Shown: positions 6,919 through 14,722 of the stretch, in pieces
Layout: every line of letters begins with the position of its first letter
Numbering within the stretch: the stretch's first letter is position 1
DNA from: Sphaerochaetaceae bacterium
GTDB lineage: Bacteria > Spirochaetota > Spirochaetia > Sphaerochaetales > Sphaerochaetaceae
Direction: 5' to 3'
Assembly (NCBI GenBank): GCA_024699225.1
Contig: JAILPZ010000038.1
Coordinates: 1 to 56,878 of the forward strand
DNA length: 56,878 nucleotides
Translations under genes and position numbers: made by a program
The notes under the pieces: generated by a model
The model's database searches: none
What the model was told of the DNA's origin: nothing
The model's input: only the letters and a program-made list of their open reading frames with translations

Positions 6919-8925
6919 TTAAGCAACAGCCTGTGTTTTTTTATTAAGACTGTTAAGAAGAATTACAAGGCCAATACCTGCAACTCCCACTATATCGGTA
7001 ACAGTACCGGGGAAGATAAGCATAAGACCTGCTACGCAGGAAAGTACTCTTTGCCAGGCAGGAAGCTTTGCCTTAAAGAAGCCCTCAAGAGCCATGGAGA
7101 CTCCGAAGAGGCCGAGCAGGGCAGAAATAATACCCTGAATGGCACTGAATACTCCCTGATCCATAAGAAGCATGGAAGGATTGAAGCAGAATACATAAGG
7201 AACAATAAAAGCTGCAATAGCAAGCTTTGTTGCATTAAGTCCTGTCTTCATGGGGTCTGCCTTGGCAATAGCCGAACCTGCGTATGCTGCTAGAGCAACA
7301 GGCGGCGTTATGTCAGCCACTATTCCGAAGTAGAACACAAAGAAGTGTGCTGCAACACGTGGAATACCGAGTGTGATAAGAATAGGAGCTGTTGTAGAAG
7401 CCATAATACAGTAGTTGGCTGTTGTGGGAACTCCCATGCCAAGAACTATACAGCTGAGCATGGTCAGAAACAGTGCAATCAGAAGACCCAGAGCAGGGTT
7501 AGGAATACTCTGGCTGATACTGACAATAGCACCGATAAGACGGGAGGCAAGACCTGTAACGGTAATACATCCGGCAACCATACCTGCCATAGAACATGCA
7601 ACTATAACTGTAATACAGCTTCTTCCGCCGGCAGCAAGAGAATCAAGAATCATGAGACCTGTTTTCTTTGCAACCTTCACAGGAGTCTTTTCCTTCTTAA
7701 TGTGACCCGGGATAGCTACAAGAATTGCAACAGCAATTGCAATTGTTGCTGAGTAGGCAAGAGACTTGATATTACCTGCAACCAGATAAACAAGAATGAT
7801 CAGAGGAAGCAGAAGGTAAATATCCTTCAGAAGAACCTTGAACTTGGGAAGCTGGTCTCTTGAAATACCCTTAAGACCGAGCTTTTTTGCTTCAAGGTGA
7901 ACTGAAATGAAGATACCTGCAAAGTAGAGAACTGCAGGAAGAATAGCCCAGAGAGCTACCTTCATGTACGGCTCACCCATGTACTCAGACATGAGGAAGG
8001 CAGCAGCACCCATAATAGGAGGCATGATCTGTCCGCCTGTAGATGCAGCTGCTTCTACAGCACCTGCAAACTCACCCTTGTAACCTGTTTCCTTCATCAT
8101 GGGGATGGTAACTGAACCTGTTGTAACAGTGTTTCCTACGCTGGAACCTGAAACCATGCCGCACAGAGCTGATGAAATAACAGCAACCTTAGCCGGACCG
8201 CCGGAAGCCCATCCTACGAGAGAGTTTGCAAGATCAATAAAGAAGTTTGCAACGCCTGTTCTCTCCAAAAAGGCTCCGAAGATAATAAATATGGCTATGA
8301 ATTTTGCACAGACCTGAAGAGGAGTACTCATAAGACCGCTTGTTCCGAAGAACATGGTGTAGATAACTCTGCTTAAGTTCTGACCGCTTGCAAATGTATA
8401 GACTAAAAGTGCACCTACAACAAAGAGAATGGGAAGGCCCACACATCTTCTGCAAAGCTCTGCCATAACAAGGATGGCTATAATACCGATTGCCAGATAG
8501 AAAACAGCATTCGGAAGAGCGCTTTCACTTGCGGGGTTAATCTTACTTGCTGACGTGATGGTCATGACCAGACTGTTGTAGTTGAGGCAGTAGTAGAAGA
8601 AGCAGAAAGCTCCGACTGCCATAATTAAAATGTCATACCATGGGACAAAGTTCTCTCTGACGTGCTTCTTTGAAGCCGGGTAGGTGAGAAAACCCATAAT
8701 AACAGAAAAGCCCAGGAAGGCTGTGAGGCGAACCGGGATGTCTGCTGTTGAGAATAATGTGGACCAGATGCAGTACAGTGAAAAGATTGCTGTTACAACT
8801 GATACCAGAGTTTTAGGAAGTCCGCTCCAAAGCCTGGTAGCGGACTCCTTGTCGTATTTTCTAAGAATATCGTTGGCCGAATCAGCTGCTGCTGAGCCGG
8901 CCTTAGTATGCTTTTTAGTATCCAT
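6919..8925 (-). CDS. TRAP transporter fused permease (small and large subunits)
   Basis: Membrane part of a tripartite ATP-independent importer driven by an ion gradient. At 668 residues with many hydrophobic segments it matches the 4TM/12TM fusion class: the N-terminal third corresponds to DctQ and the rest to DctM. DctM landmarks include GAFLERTGVANFFIDLA, GMVSGSSVGNTVTTGSVTIPMM, the GQIMPPIMGAAAFLM loop, and GMGVPTTANYCIMASTTAPIL. Fused permeases of this kind normally pair with TAXI receptors, as here: the receptor gene lies directly upstream, and its stop codon shares a base with this start. The substrate is unknown; characterised relatives take C4-dicarboxylates or similar small acids. 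Confidence 0.93.
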   Translation of the reverse strand: MDTKKHTKAGSAAADSANDILRKYDKESATRLWSGLPKTLVSVVTAIFSLYCIWSTLFSTADIPVRLTAFLGFSVIMGFLTYPASKKHVRENFVPWYDILIMAVGAFCFFYYCLNYNSLVMTITSASKINPASESALPNAVFYLAIGIIAILVMAELCRRCVGLPILFVVGALLVYTFASGQNLSRVIYTMFFGTSGLMSTPLQVCAKFIAIFIIFGAFLERTGVANFFIDLANSLVGWASGGPAKVAVISSALCGMVSGSSVGNTVTTGSVTIPMMKETGYKGEFAGAVEAAASTGGQIMPPIMGAAAFLMSEYMGEPYMKVALWAILPAVLYFAGIFISVHLEAKKLGLKGISRDQLPKFKVLLKDIYLLLPLIILVYLVAGNIKSLAYSATIAIAVAILVAIPGHIKKEKTPVKVAKKTGLMILDSLAAGGRSCITVIVACSMAGMVAGCITVTGLASRLIGAIVSISQSIPNPALGLLIALFLTMLSCIVLGMGVPTTANYCIMASTTAPILITLGIPRVAAHFFVFYFGIVADITPPVALAAYAGSAIAKADPMKTGLNATKLAIAAFIVPYVFCFNPSMLLMDQGVFSAIQGIISALLGLFGVSMALEGFFKAKLPAWQRVLSCVAGLMLIFPGTVTDIVGVAGIGLVILLNSLNKKTQAVA

Positions 8926-9947
8926 TACTTACTTCCGTATGTTCCTGCAGGAATTGTGTACTTGCTGTAGAACGGGGATGCTGCAATAAGAGAATCAGCG
9001 TGTGCGTCATCAATATTAACAAGGTATACAGTCTTTGCTGTTGCAAGGTCTGTGATAGCTGTTGTCGGAGCACCTGCCACAACAAATGCTGCGTCAATCT
9101 TTCCGTCCTTGAGGCTGTCAGCTGAATCGCCGAATCCCTGGTAGACAGGCTTAATGTCGTCAACTGTAAGGCCATAAGCTGTAAGTACGTCAATTGCATT
9201 GAAGTAAACACCGGAACCGATAGCACCGATTGAAACTGTCTTGCCCTTAAGATCCTCACCTGAGAGGATAGAACCGTTTGTTGTAACAATCTGTACCTGC
9301 TCCATGTAGAGAGCTGCAACTACGCTGAATCCTGTAACCGGAGCACCGTCGAAAAGTCTCTCGCCGTTGTAAGCGTAGCTCATTACGTCAGACTGGACAA
9401 AACCGAGCTGGACGTCGTTGGCAGCAAGGTCCTCAATGTTTGCCTTTGAACCGCCTGATGTGATGGCTGTAACTGTATAGTCAGTATTCTTTGTAACATA
9501 ACCGGCAAGAACGCTACCGAAACCGTAGTATGTACCTGTGTCTCCACCTGTGCCGAAGTTAAGTGCGCTTACATTACCTGTTCCTGCACCACTCTTAACT
9601 GAAGCTACGTTGTAGCCCTTCTCAGCAAAGTATTTTGCTGCACCCGGATGGTAAGGAACTGCTGTTACTGAGGAGGCAAAAGCCAGATCGAGTTCGTTGC
9701 CCTTGGCATGCTGGGTAGCAATATCAGATGTGTTGTCAAAGATGGCTTTGACTATTGCGTAAACTTCGTCTTCAGGGACGTCGTCACGGACTATAACAAC
9801 TGCGCCTACTGCGACAGTGTCTGTATCTGCATAAGCTGTACTCTTTGATGTGTCAGCTGCTGCGCTGCTTGATGTGTCTGATTTTCCGCATGAAACGAAT
9901 GTTACCATGAGGATAAGTACCAATAAGGCTGTTAAAATCTTCTTCAT
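8925..9947 (-). CDS. TAXI-family TRAP receptor lipoprotein
   Basis: Solute-binding component of the TRAP importer, held at the membrane as a lipoprotein. The signal peptide ends in the lipobox FVSC-G (Cys about residue 20) and is followed by a Ser/Ala-rich linker. Family segments include LNFGTGGDTGTYYGFGSVLA (the TAXI opening, here after an inserted N-terminal part), NIEDLAANDVQLGFVQSDV and the SIGAIGSGVYFNA stretch. It differs from the norm in order: about 90 residues containing a C-terminal-like block (VAVGAVVIVRDDVPEDEVYAIVKAIF..., resembling the usual C-terminal helix region) precede the opening motif, and the usual C-terminus is short. It is first in the operon and has CAGGAGG upstream of the ATG. 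Confidence 0.88.
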   Translation of the reverse strand: MKKILTALLVLILMVTFVSCGKSDTSSSAAADTSKSTAYADTDTVAVGAVVIVRDDVPEDEVYAIVKAIFDNTSDIATQHAKGNELDLAFASSVTAVPYHPGAAKYFAEKGYNVASVKSGAGTGNVSALNFGTGGDTGTYYGFGSVLAGYVTKNTDYTVTAITSGGSKANIEDLAANDVQLGFVQSDVMSYAYNGERLFDGAPVTGFSVVAALYMEQVQIVTTNGSILSGEDLKGKTVSIGAIGSGVYFNAIDVLTAYGLTVDDIKPVYQGFGDSADSLKDGKIDAAFVVAGAPTTAITDLATAKTVYLVNIDDAHADSLIAASPFYSKYTIPAGTYGSK

Positions 9948-9974
9948 TTTGAAAACCTCCTGTTTCCTCGAAGA

Positions 9975-10003
9975 ATACTAGCAAAAACAGAATTTTTGTT
10001 AAA
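9975..10003 (-). promoter_or_regulatory. Promoter of the TAXI-TRAP operon
   Basis: Minus-strand TTTAAC (9998-10003), 17 bases, TAGTAT (9975-9980); predicted start near 9968, leaving a leader with a strong Shine-Dalgarno site. The LysR-type dyad centred at 10036 lies about 68 bases upstream of that start. Confidence 0.6.
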
Positions 10004-10029
10004 ACACAATTTTCCAAACTAAAACGGGT

Positions 10030-10042
10030 ACTTGCCACAAGT
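10030..10042. promoter_or_regulatory. Likely LysR operator in the divergent region
   Basis: Perfect dyad ACTTG-CCA-CAAGT, flanked by a second pair AACTAAA (10017-10023) and TTTAGTT (10044-10050). It overlaps the -35 box of the regulator gene and sits near -68 of the divergent TRAP operon, where LysR regulators normally bind both to repress themselves and activate the target. Confidence 0.6.
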
Positions 10043-10060
10043 ATTTAGTTGTGGTTAAAT
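10032..10060 (+). promoter_or_regulatory. LysR gene promoter, predicted leaderless
   Basis: TTGCCA (10032-10037), 17 bases, TTAAAT (10055-10060), then exactly six bases to the ATG at 10067. No Shine-Dalgarno site precedes the ATG. Transcription would begin at or next to the start codon. Confidence 0.55.
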
Positions 10061-10066
10061 ATCAGT

Positions 10067-10996
10067 ATGAACTTTCTGACATTAAGATATTTTAAGACTG
10101 TTGCCTCAGAACTGAACATAACCCATGCTGCCAACAAGCTTTATATTTCACAGCAGGCACTAAGTTCCCACATAAGAAATCTGGAGGAAGAGCTGGGCGT
10201 TAAGCTGTTTAACAGAACTCCGCGCCTGTCTTTGACAGATGCAGGGCGCTGTCTGTATGAGGCTGCCCAGAGTTTTGATGATATAAATGCCACTCTTAAC
10301 GACAAGCTTAATTCAATCAGAAATGAAGAGCGCGGTGAACTTAGAATAGGGCTGTCCTTTACAAGAGGCCAGTTCATTCTGCCCCATGTTCTGCCTGAAT
10401 ATGCCAAAAGCCATCCGCAGGTCCATATAAATATATATGAAGAGCGCTCGAATGCTCTTCTTGAACGTCTTTTACGCGGTGAAATAGATTTCTGGATTAG
10501 TGCTGATAATCCTGATGTTGAAGGCCTGGTCAAGGAACCTCTTTTTAAAGAAAGTTTCTACATGGTTGTTCCTCTGAAAGTTCTTGAAAACACTTTCGGA
10601 CAGAAAAAAGCTTCCGCTCTGGCTGAGAAGATGGAGAAGAACTTTGAGATAGAGGATGTTTCTTCCTGTCCGTTTGTTCTGCTTACTCCGGGCAACAGAA
10701 GCCGAGATCTGTTTGACAATGTTATGAGAACTCACAAGCTTACTCCAAACATTCTTCTGGAAACTGATAATTCTCAGACTGCTTTTGAGCTTTCTCAGAA
10801 GGAGATGGCACTGACACTCTACTCAGATATGTTCTTGAGAAACTACACCGGTGCCTTAAATCCTTCTGTTAAACTCATTCCGCTTGAAAAGTATGTGGAC
10901 AGTGATCTTCTGCATGTCTTCTATAACGCAGACAATGTAACTTCGCGGTACAAGGAAGCTTTTCTGGAAGATTTACACAGGGCTTTTGTGGTTTAA
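10067..10996 (+). CDS. LysR-family transcriptional regulator
   Basis: DNA-binding regulator, probably controlling the divergent TRAP transporter operon. It has 309 residues, the usual LysR length. The N-terminal winged helix is clear: LRYFKTVASELNITHAANKL, YISQQALSSHIRNLEEELGV, KLFNRTPRLSLTDAG. The effector domain begins near residue 92 with GELRIGLSFTRGQFILPHVL. A TTG at 10049 is in frame, but the ATG at 10067 gives the standard N-terminus. Position and divergence suggest that its effector is the transported acid. Its 3' end overlaps the convergent Nudix gene by 4 bases. Confidence 0.93.
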   Translation: MNFLTLRYFKTVASELNITHAANKLYISQQALSSHIRNLEEELGVKLFNRTPRLSLTDAGRCLYEAAQSFDDINATLNDKLNSIRNEERGELRIGLSFTRGQFILPHVLPEYAKSHPQVHINIYEERSNALLERLLRGEIDFWISADNPDVEGLVKEPLFKESFYMVVPLKVLENTFGQKKASALAEKMEKNFEIEDVSSCPFVLLTPGNRSRDLFDNVMRTHKLTPNILLETDNSQTAFELSQKEMALTLYSDMFLRNYTGALNPSVKLIPLEKYVDSDLLHVFYNADNVTSRYKEAFLEDLHRAFVV

Positions 10997-11430
10997 ATGT
11001 TGTTTGACTGTTGTTTTATGAAGGCGTCAGCTTTCTTCAGGATTTCTTTTTTGTTTGCAAAATGAAGGGTTCTCAAGGCAGTTTTGAGCTCTGCTGTTTT
11101 TATATCTGATATTTCAGGTCTGGCAACTACAGGAATCTGGTCTGAATACTCTCCTAAAAAGTAAATAACCTGCTTGTTTATTCTCGGGCTGTCTTTCATT
11201 TGGAACGAGTAGTTTTCTACTTCCTTGAATTCTGTGTTAAGTTCAACATGAAGGCCTGTCTCTTCCCTTATTTCACGCAGTGCAGTTTCAACTTCTGTTT
11301 CGTTCTTTTCAACATGACCTTTGGGAAAGCCCCAAACACCATTTGGCTCAAGAACAAGCAGATATTTAATTTTGTCGTTGTCTTTTGTGTAAATTACTGC
11401 ACCACAAGACTTTTCTGATTTGACCTTCAT
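10993..11430 (-). CDS. Nudix hydrolase, Ap4A-hydrolase-like
   Basis: Hydrolyses a nucleoside diphosphate linked to another group. The start SCGAVIYTKDNDKIKYLLV and the WGFPKGHVEKNETEVETALREIREETGL Nudix box region (the consensus Gx5Ex7REUxEExGU is complete) resemble the diadenosine tetraphosphate hydrolase group, which commonly has the WGFPKGH lead-in. Length is 145 residues, normal for that group. No Shine-Dalgarno site precedes the ATG; a promoter abuts it. The substrate is inferred only from subfamily resemblance. Confidence 0.88.
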   Translation of the reverse strand: MKVKSEKSCGAVIYTKDNDKIKYLLVLEPNGVWGFPKGHVEKNETEVETALREIREETGLHVELNTEFKEVENYSFQMKDSPRINKQVIYFLGEYSDQIPVVARPEISDIKTAELKTALRTLHFANKKEILKKADAFIKQQSNNI

Positions 11431-11436
11431 AGTTCG

Positions 11437-11465
11437 AGTGTATTAGTTATCCCGGTTAAAGGCAA
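11437..11465 (-). promoter_or_regulatory. Promoter of the Nudix gene, predicted leaderless
   Basis: Minus-strand TTGCCT (11460-11465), 17 bases, TACACT (11437-11442), then six bases to the ATG whose A is at 11430. The gene has no ribosome-binding site. Confidence 0.55.
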
Positions 11466-11471
11466 GGATTG

Positions 11472-11493
11472 CTCCTGCTAAAGGAGGTTTTTT
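11472..11493 (+). terminator. Weak hairpin plus T run
   Basis: CTCCT (11472-11476) pairs with AGGAG (11482-11486) around five bases, then a run of T. On the plus strand it could stop transcripts reading through from the LysR gene. The stem is short, so this is uncertain. Confidence 0.3.
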
Positions 11494-11514
11494 CCGTTGG
11501 AAATGATTGTCATG

Positions 11515-11594
11515 TCAGTATTATTTTAAAAAATTAAAAATTATACTGATTTTGTCAGTACTATTTAAAAAAATTCAAAATTATACTGACTTTG
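11515..11594. repeat. Pair of 35-bp AT-rich palindromic units, copies 1 and 2
   Basis: Two units (11515-11549 and 11555-11589) each begin TCAGTA and end TACTGA, with an A/T-only core (one C in each unit aside) that makes each nearly self-complementary. Each is followed by a 5-base spacer (TTTTG, CTTTG). The same arrangement occurs at 42326-42405. Both pairs are just downstream of a minus-strand tRNA gene. Confidence 0.85.
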
Positions 11595-11614
11595 CCGGCA
11601 TAAAAAGGCGTAAA

Positions 11615-11644
11615 AAACAAAAAAACTGCCACTTTCGTGACAGT
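11615..11644 (-). terminator. Terminator of the CAU tRNA
   Basis: ACTGCCAC (11625-11632) pairs with GTGACAGT (11637-11644), one G-T pair, four-base loop; the minus-strand transcript then has a long T run. It is five bases after the tRNA. Confidence 0.85.
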
Positions 11645-11649
11645 CTTTA

Positions 11650-11722
11650 TGGGCCCAGAGAGGTTTGAACTCTCGACCAAAGGATTATGAGTCCTCTGCT
11701 CTAACCGCTGAGCTACAGGCCC
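11650..11722 (-). tRNA. tRNA with CAU anticodon, probably tRNA-Ile2
   Basis: A 73-base cloverleaf folds completely: acceptor GGGCCTG with TGGGCCC, D arm AGCTCAGCGGTTAGAGC, anticodon stem GAGGA/TCCTT around CTCATAA (anticodon CAU), T arm GAGAG/CTCTC with loop TTCAAAC, discriminator A. CCA is not encoded. It is not an initiator, which would have a mismatched first pair. Between elongator Met and lysidine-modified Ile2 I lean to Ile2 on general resemblance; the window alone cannot settle it. Confidence 0.9.
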
Positions 11723-11734
11723 GAAGGTGAATTC

Positions 11735-11763
11735 AAATTAACACTTTTGTTTGTTAATTTCAA
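11735..11763 (-). promoter_or_regulatory. tRNA promoter
   Basis: Minus-strand TTGAAA (11758-11763), 17 bases, TAATTT (11735-11740), with the predicted start a few bases before the tRNA 5' end. This gives the tRNA its own promoter, separate from the UPF0210 gene ending at 11774. Confidence 0.65.
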
Positions 11764-11773
11764 TAGTGCTTTA

Positions 11774-13138
11774 TCAGTTCTTCAGGGAGTGAAGAGGAGC
11801 CGGGATTCGGCCGCCGCGGTTGACCATAACAGATGCATCTGTCTGCCTTACATTCATAACCGGACCTTCACCCATCAGGCCACCGAAAACAAGGTGGTCT
11901 CCGGGTTTCTTGCCTATAGCCGGAATAAGGCGGCATGCAGTTGTCTTGGTGTTAACCATGCCGATTGCAGCTTCGTCTGCAATTATGGCTGAGATGGTCT
12001 CTGCTGTTGTGTCTCCGGGAATTATCACCATATCAAGGCCGACTGAGCAGACACAGGTCATGGCTTCAAGCTTCTCAATTGAAAGAACGCCTTTTTCTGC
12101 CGCAGCAATCATACCCGCATCTTCGGAGACGGGAATGAAGGCTCCTGAAAGACCGCCGACTGAAGAAGAGGCCATAACGCCACCTTTCTTCACGGCGTCA
12201 TTGAGCATGGCTAAGGCTGCTGTTGTCCCCGGTCCGCCACAGGTTTCAAGACCTATTTCTTCAAGAATGTGGGCTACAGAGTCTCCTACAGCAGGAGTTG
12301 GGGCCAGGGAAAGATCTACTATTCCAAAGGGAACGTTAAGGCGCTCAGAAGCCTGGTGTCCTACAAGCTGCCCCATGCGGGTTACCTTGAAGGCTGTCTT
12401 CTTGATAATCTCGGCTATCTCATTCATGGATGCGTTTTTGCCGGCCTTAAAGATTGCGTTGCGCACAACTCCGGGGCCTGAAACGCCTGTGTTAATTACG
12501 CAGTCAGGCTCACTGATTCCGTGGAAACCTCCTGCCATGAACGGGTTGTCCTCAACAGCGTTGCAAAAAACTACAAGCTTTGAGCAGGCTATGCAGTTGC
12601 GGTCCTTTGTCAGTTCTGCACACTGGCGCACAACCTGACCCATAAGACGTACAGCATCCATGTTAATTCCGGCCTTGCTTGAACCAACGTTTACTGAGGC
12701 ACAGACAATATCGGTTTCACTTAAGGCGCGCGGGATAGAAAGAATCAGAGCCTTTTCAGCTTCTGTCATGCCTTTCTGAACAAGGGCAGAGTAGCCGCCT
12801 ATATAGGAAGCCCCAACTGCCTTTGCAGCTTCATCCAGGGCTTTTGCATACTTAACAGGGTCTCCGCCGGAAGCTGAGAGCAAAAGGGAAATGGGAGTTA
12901 CGGTAATTCTCTGGTTGATAATGGGAATTCCGTACTCTTTCTGGATTTCCTTTGCTGTTTTGACCAGATCCTTTGCTTTTGATGTAATTTTGGCTTTGAT
13001 CTTCTCACATGAGCGGTCTATATCGGAGTCTGCACAGTCGAGAAGAGAGATTCCCATTGTGATGGTTCTTATGTCGAGGTTTTCTTCTTCTATCATCCTG
13101 ATTGTTTCAAGGATGTTGTCAGCGTTAATGTGTCTCAT
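11774..13138 (-). CDS. UPF0210 (DUF711) family protein
   Basis: Conserved cytoplasmic protein of 454 residues, the family's normal length, without a proven function; structures place the family near pyruvate formate-lyase-type folds. Matches include the N-terminal [20 protein letters not shown], the [12 protein letters not shown] segment, [49 protein letters not shown] and the C-terminal [12 protein letters not shown]. The neighbouring ACT-domain gene, 16 bases upstream on the same strand, is the family's standard partner, suggesting joint control by an amino acid or similar ligand. Confidence 0.92.
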   Translation of the reverse strand: MRHINADNILETIRMIEEENLDIRTITMGISLLDCADSDIDRSCEKIKAKITSKAKDLVKTAKEIQKEYGIPIINQRITVTPISLLLSASGGDPVKYAKALDEAAKAVGASYIGGYSALVQKGMTEAEKALILSIPRALSETDIVCASVNVGSSKAGINMDAVRLMGQVVRQCAELTKDRNCIACSKLVVFCNAVEDNPFMAGGFHGISEPDCVINTGVSGPGVVRNAIFKAGKNASMNEIAEIIKKTAFKVTRMGQLVGHQASERLNVPFGIVDLSLAPTPAVGDSVAHILEEIGLETCGGPGTTAALAMLNDAVKKGGVMASSSVGGLSGAFIPVSEDAGMIAAAEKGVLSIEKLEAMTCVCSVGLDMVIIPGDTTAETISAIIADEAAIGMVNTKTTACRLIPAIGKKPGDHLVFGGLMGEGPVMNVRQTDASVMVNRGGRIPAPLHSLKN

Positions 13139-13154
13139 AATTTAAACCTGATTC

Positions 13155-13418
13155 TCAGATGGAGTGCATGGCGTTAAAGATATCTTCATGCATGACGTGA
13201 ATCTTCAGACCCTGCTGGTCACCCAGGGCCTCAAGCTCTGTTATGGCGGAGCTGTCCTTTTCTGCAGGAATCTCAACTATCATAATCATGGTGAAGAGTT
13301 CCTGAAGGGTTTTCTGTGATACGTCTACAATGTTTATATTTCTCTTTGCGCACTCTGTGGCTACGAATGCAAGAATACCTGTTCTATCTTTTCCTACAAC
13401 TGAAATTACGGCTCTCAT
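13155..13418 (-). CDS. ACT-domain protein (UPF0237)
   Basis: Single ACT domain of 87 residues: beta strand MRAVISVVGKDRTGILAFVA, helix, INIVDVSQ strand, then LFTMIMIVEIP and a C-terminal helix. ACT domains bind amino acids and act as regulatory modules. It is first in a two-gene unit with UPF0210, a pairing conserved in many bacteria. CGGAGGC stands before the ATG. Confidence 0.92.
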   Translation of the reverse strand: MRAVISVVGKDRTGILAFVATECAKRNINIVDVSQKTLQELFTMIMIVEIPAEKDSSAITELEALGDQQGLKIHVMHEDIFNAMHSI

Positions 13419-13470
13419 TTGTGCCTCCGATTTGTGAATAATACTTTATTATTGCAGAGAAAGTACAGCG

Positions 13471-13499
13471 TTGAGTTTTATACTGTAAATTGATAGAAT
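13471..13499 (+). promoter_or_regulatory. Promoter predicted to give a leaderless mRNA
   Basis: TTGAGT (13471-13476), 17 bases, TAGAAT (13494-13499), then exactly six bases to the ATG at 13506. No Shine-Dalgarno site is present. Confidence 0.6.
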
Positions 13500-13505
13500 T
13501 GCGCC

Positions 13506-14714
13506 ATGAAGAAGAAAATTCTTATTTCTGTTTTTCTTATCATTCTCTGCGCCGTTTCGGTCTTTGGACTGGATTTTACGACAAAGATTACAGATGTTAA
13601 GATGCATCCGGATTTTTGGGGAGGTGTCTTCCCGACATCTGTTTCATATGCAGCCGGAACAGAAGACATTAAGATTATCCCAAACAGAAAGACTTCACTT
13701 TTCCTTGAGCTTGGTTCCGGAACACTTGCAAGAACCATAACAAGAGACCCTCTTACCGGAGTTCCTCTGTCATTTGGTGAAAGTGATTATGATTATCTTG
13801 TTGAGCACCCGGATTATGATGTTATGTACGCTTCCTGGTCTCTTGAATTCTCTCAGGGACTTTTAGGAAGAAAGGATACAGATAAGGATTCTCTTACCAT
13901 ATCGTTTGCATTCGACGGAAGATGGGAAATTGCCATGAATCCCATTTTGCAGACTGACAGCAGAAGCGGTTATCCGCTTTATTATGAACCATTCAGTGAT
14001 GATGATTTTACTACAAGCCACGGTACTCCCGAGTTAAGCGGAGGAGAGACATTTGAGCCTAAGAGCCTGATTTACATGAACTACAGAATCTCCGGTGTTC
14101 TGGATGATTTGCTTCTCATGACGGGAAGCAGAAGCGGAATCAAGGTTCAGTTTCAGTTCATCTGGGCTCCTGAGTATCTGAATCTGTCAAGAAATGACGG
14201 CGGACTTTCTTCATATTCCAAATTCTGGGCCTACGCCAACGGCGGAAGCATGCTCATGAAGAAAGAAGATGAAAAGGGGAATAATCTTGCATCTGTAGGT
14301 ATTTCATACGACGTTGAGGTAAGATACCTTGATGGTGAATACATTCCCAAGGCTGCAGAAGCCCTTAAGGGTTCAATATGGTTCTACGAACCTGAGAGCA
14401 TGACATACCTTGTAAGAGGTACTGCAAAACTTGATCTTTACGGTCCTCAGTTCATGGGCTCCTGTATTCCGCGTGTTTACGGTTTTCTGGATTTCAGTAA
14501 CGCCTGGGGAAAGTACAACAACTGCAACGAACTTGATTACGACAATATAACAACGGCAAGTTACGGAGTTCACCTTGAACTCAAGCTTTTCGGAGCTTTG
14601 GCCTTCTACTATGAAATTGGTGAGGTTTTCTACTACACAGGAGAAAATCCGGAGTCATTTCTCGGAACAAAGCATTCTGACGGCCTGAAAATTGCCATGG
14701 AACTGTCAATATAG
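13506..14714 (+). CDS. Secreted protein of unknown function, possible outer-membrane protein
   Basis: No family recognised. The 402-residue product begins with a signal peptide (MKKKILISVFLIILCAVSVFG). The mature part is rich in aromatic residues and in alternating polar/nonpolar strands, for example SGIKVQFQFIWAPEYLNL, YDVEVRYLDG, TAKLDLYGPQFMG and the last strand GLKIAMELSI ending in a hydrophobic residue. This suggests a beta barrel or periplasmic beta-rich protein. It is followed after 8 bases by the ClpP-like gene, whose Shine-Dalgarno site lies in that gap, so the two are probably cotranscribed. The start is supported by the signal peptide and abutting promoter. Confidence 0.75.
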   Translation: MKKKILISVFLIILCAVSVFGLDFTTKITDVKMHPDFWGGVFPTSVSYAAGTEDIKIIPNRKTSLFLELGSGTLARTITRDPLTGVPLSFGESDYDYLVEHPDYDVMYASWSLEFSQGLLGRKDTDKDSLTISFAFDGRWEIAMNPILQTDSRSGYPLYYEPFSDDDFTTSHGTPELSGGETFEPKSLIYMNYRISGVLDDLLLMTGSRSGIKVQFQFIWAPEYLNLSRNDGGLSSYSKFWAYANGGSMLMKKEDEKGNNLASVGISYDVEVRYLDGEYIPKAAEALKGSIWFYEPESMTYLVRGTAKLDLYGPQFMGSCIPRVYGFLDFSNAWGKYNNCNELDYDNITTASYGVHLELKLFGALAFYYEIGEVFYYTGENPESFLGTKHSDGLKIAMELSI

Positions 14715-14722
14715 AGGAAAAA

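Noticed and set aside
7345-7752. Plus-strand open frame rich in Cys and Asn opposite the TRAP permease
   Set aside because: Composition is what an antisense reading of a hydrophobic membrane-protein gene gives; no start signal and no independent evidence.
11515-11594. Possible CRISPR array
   Set aside because: Units are 35 bp but the spacers are only 5 bp and nearly constant, the units are palindromic over their full length and no cas gene is present.
11820-12638. 272-codon plus-strand frame opposite the UPF0210 gene
   Set aside because: Antisense shadow: rich in Pro/Ser/Ala without domain pattern, while the minus-strand frame matches a conserved family over its whole length and pairs with the ACT gene.
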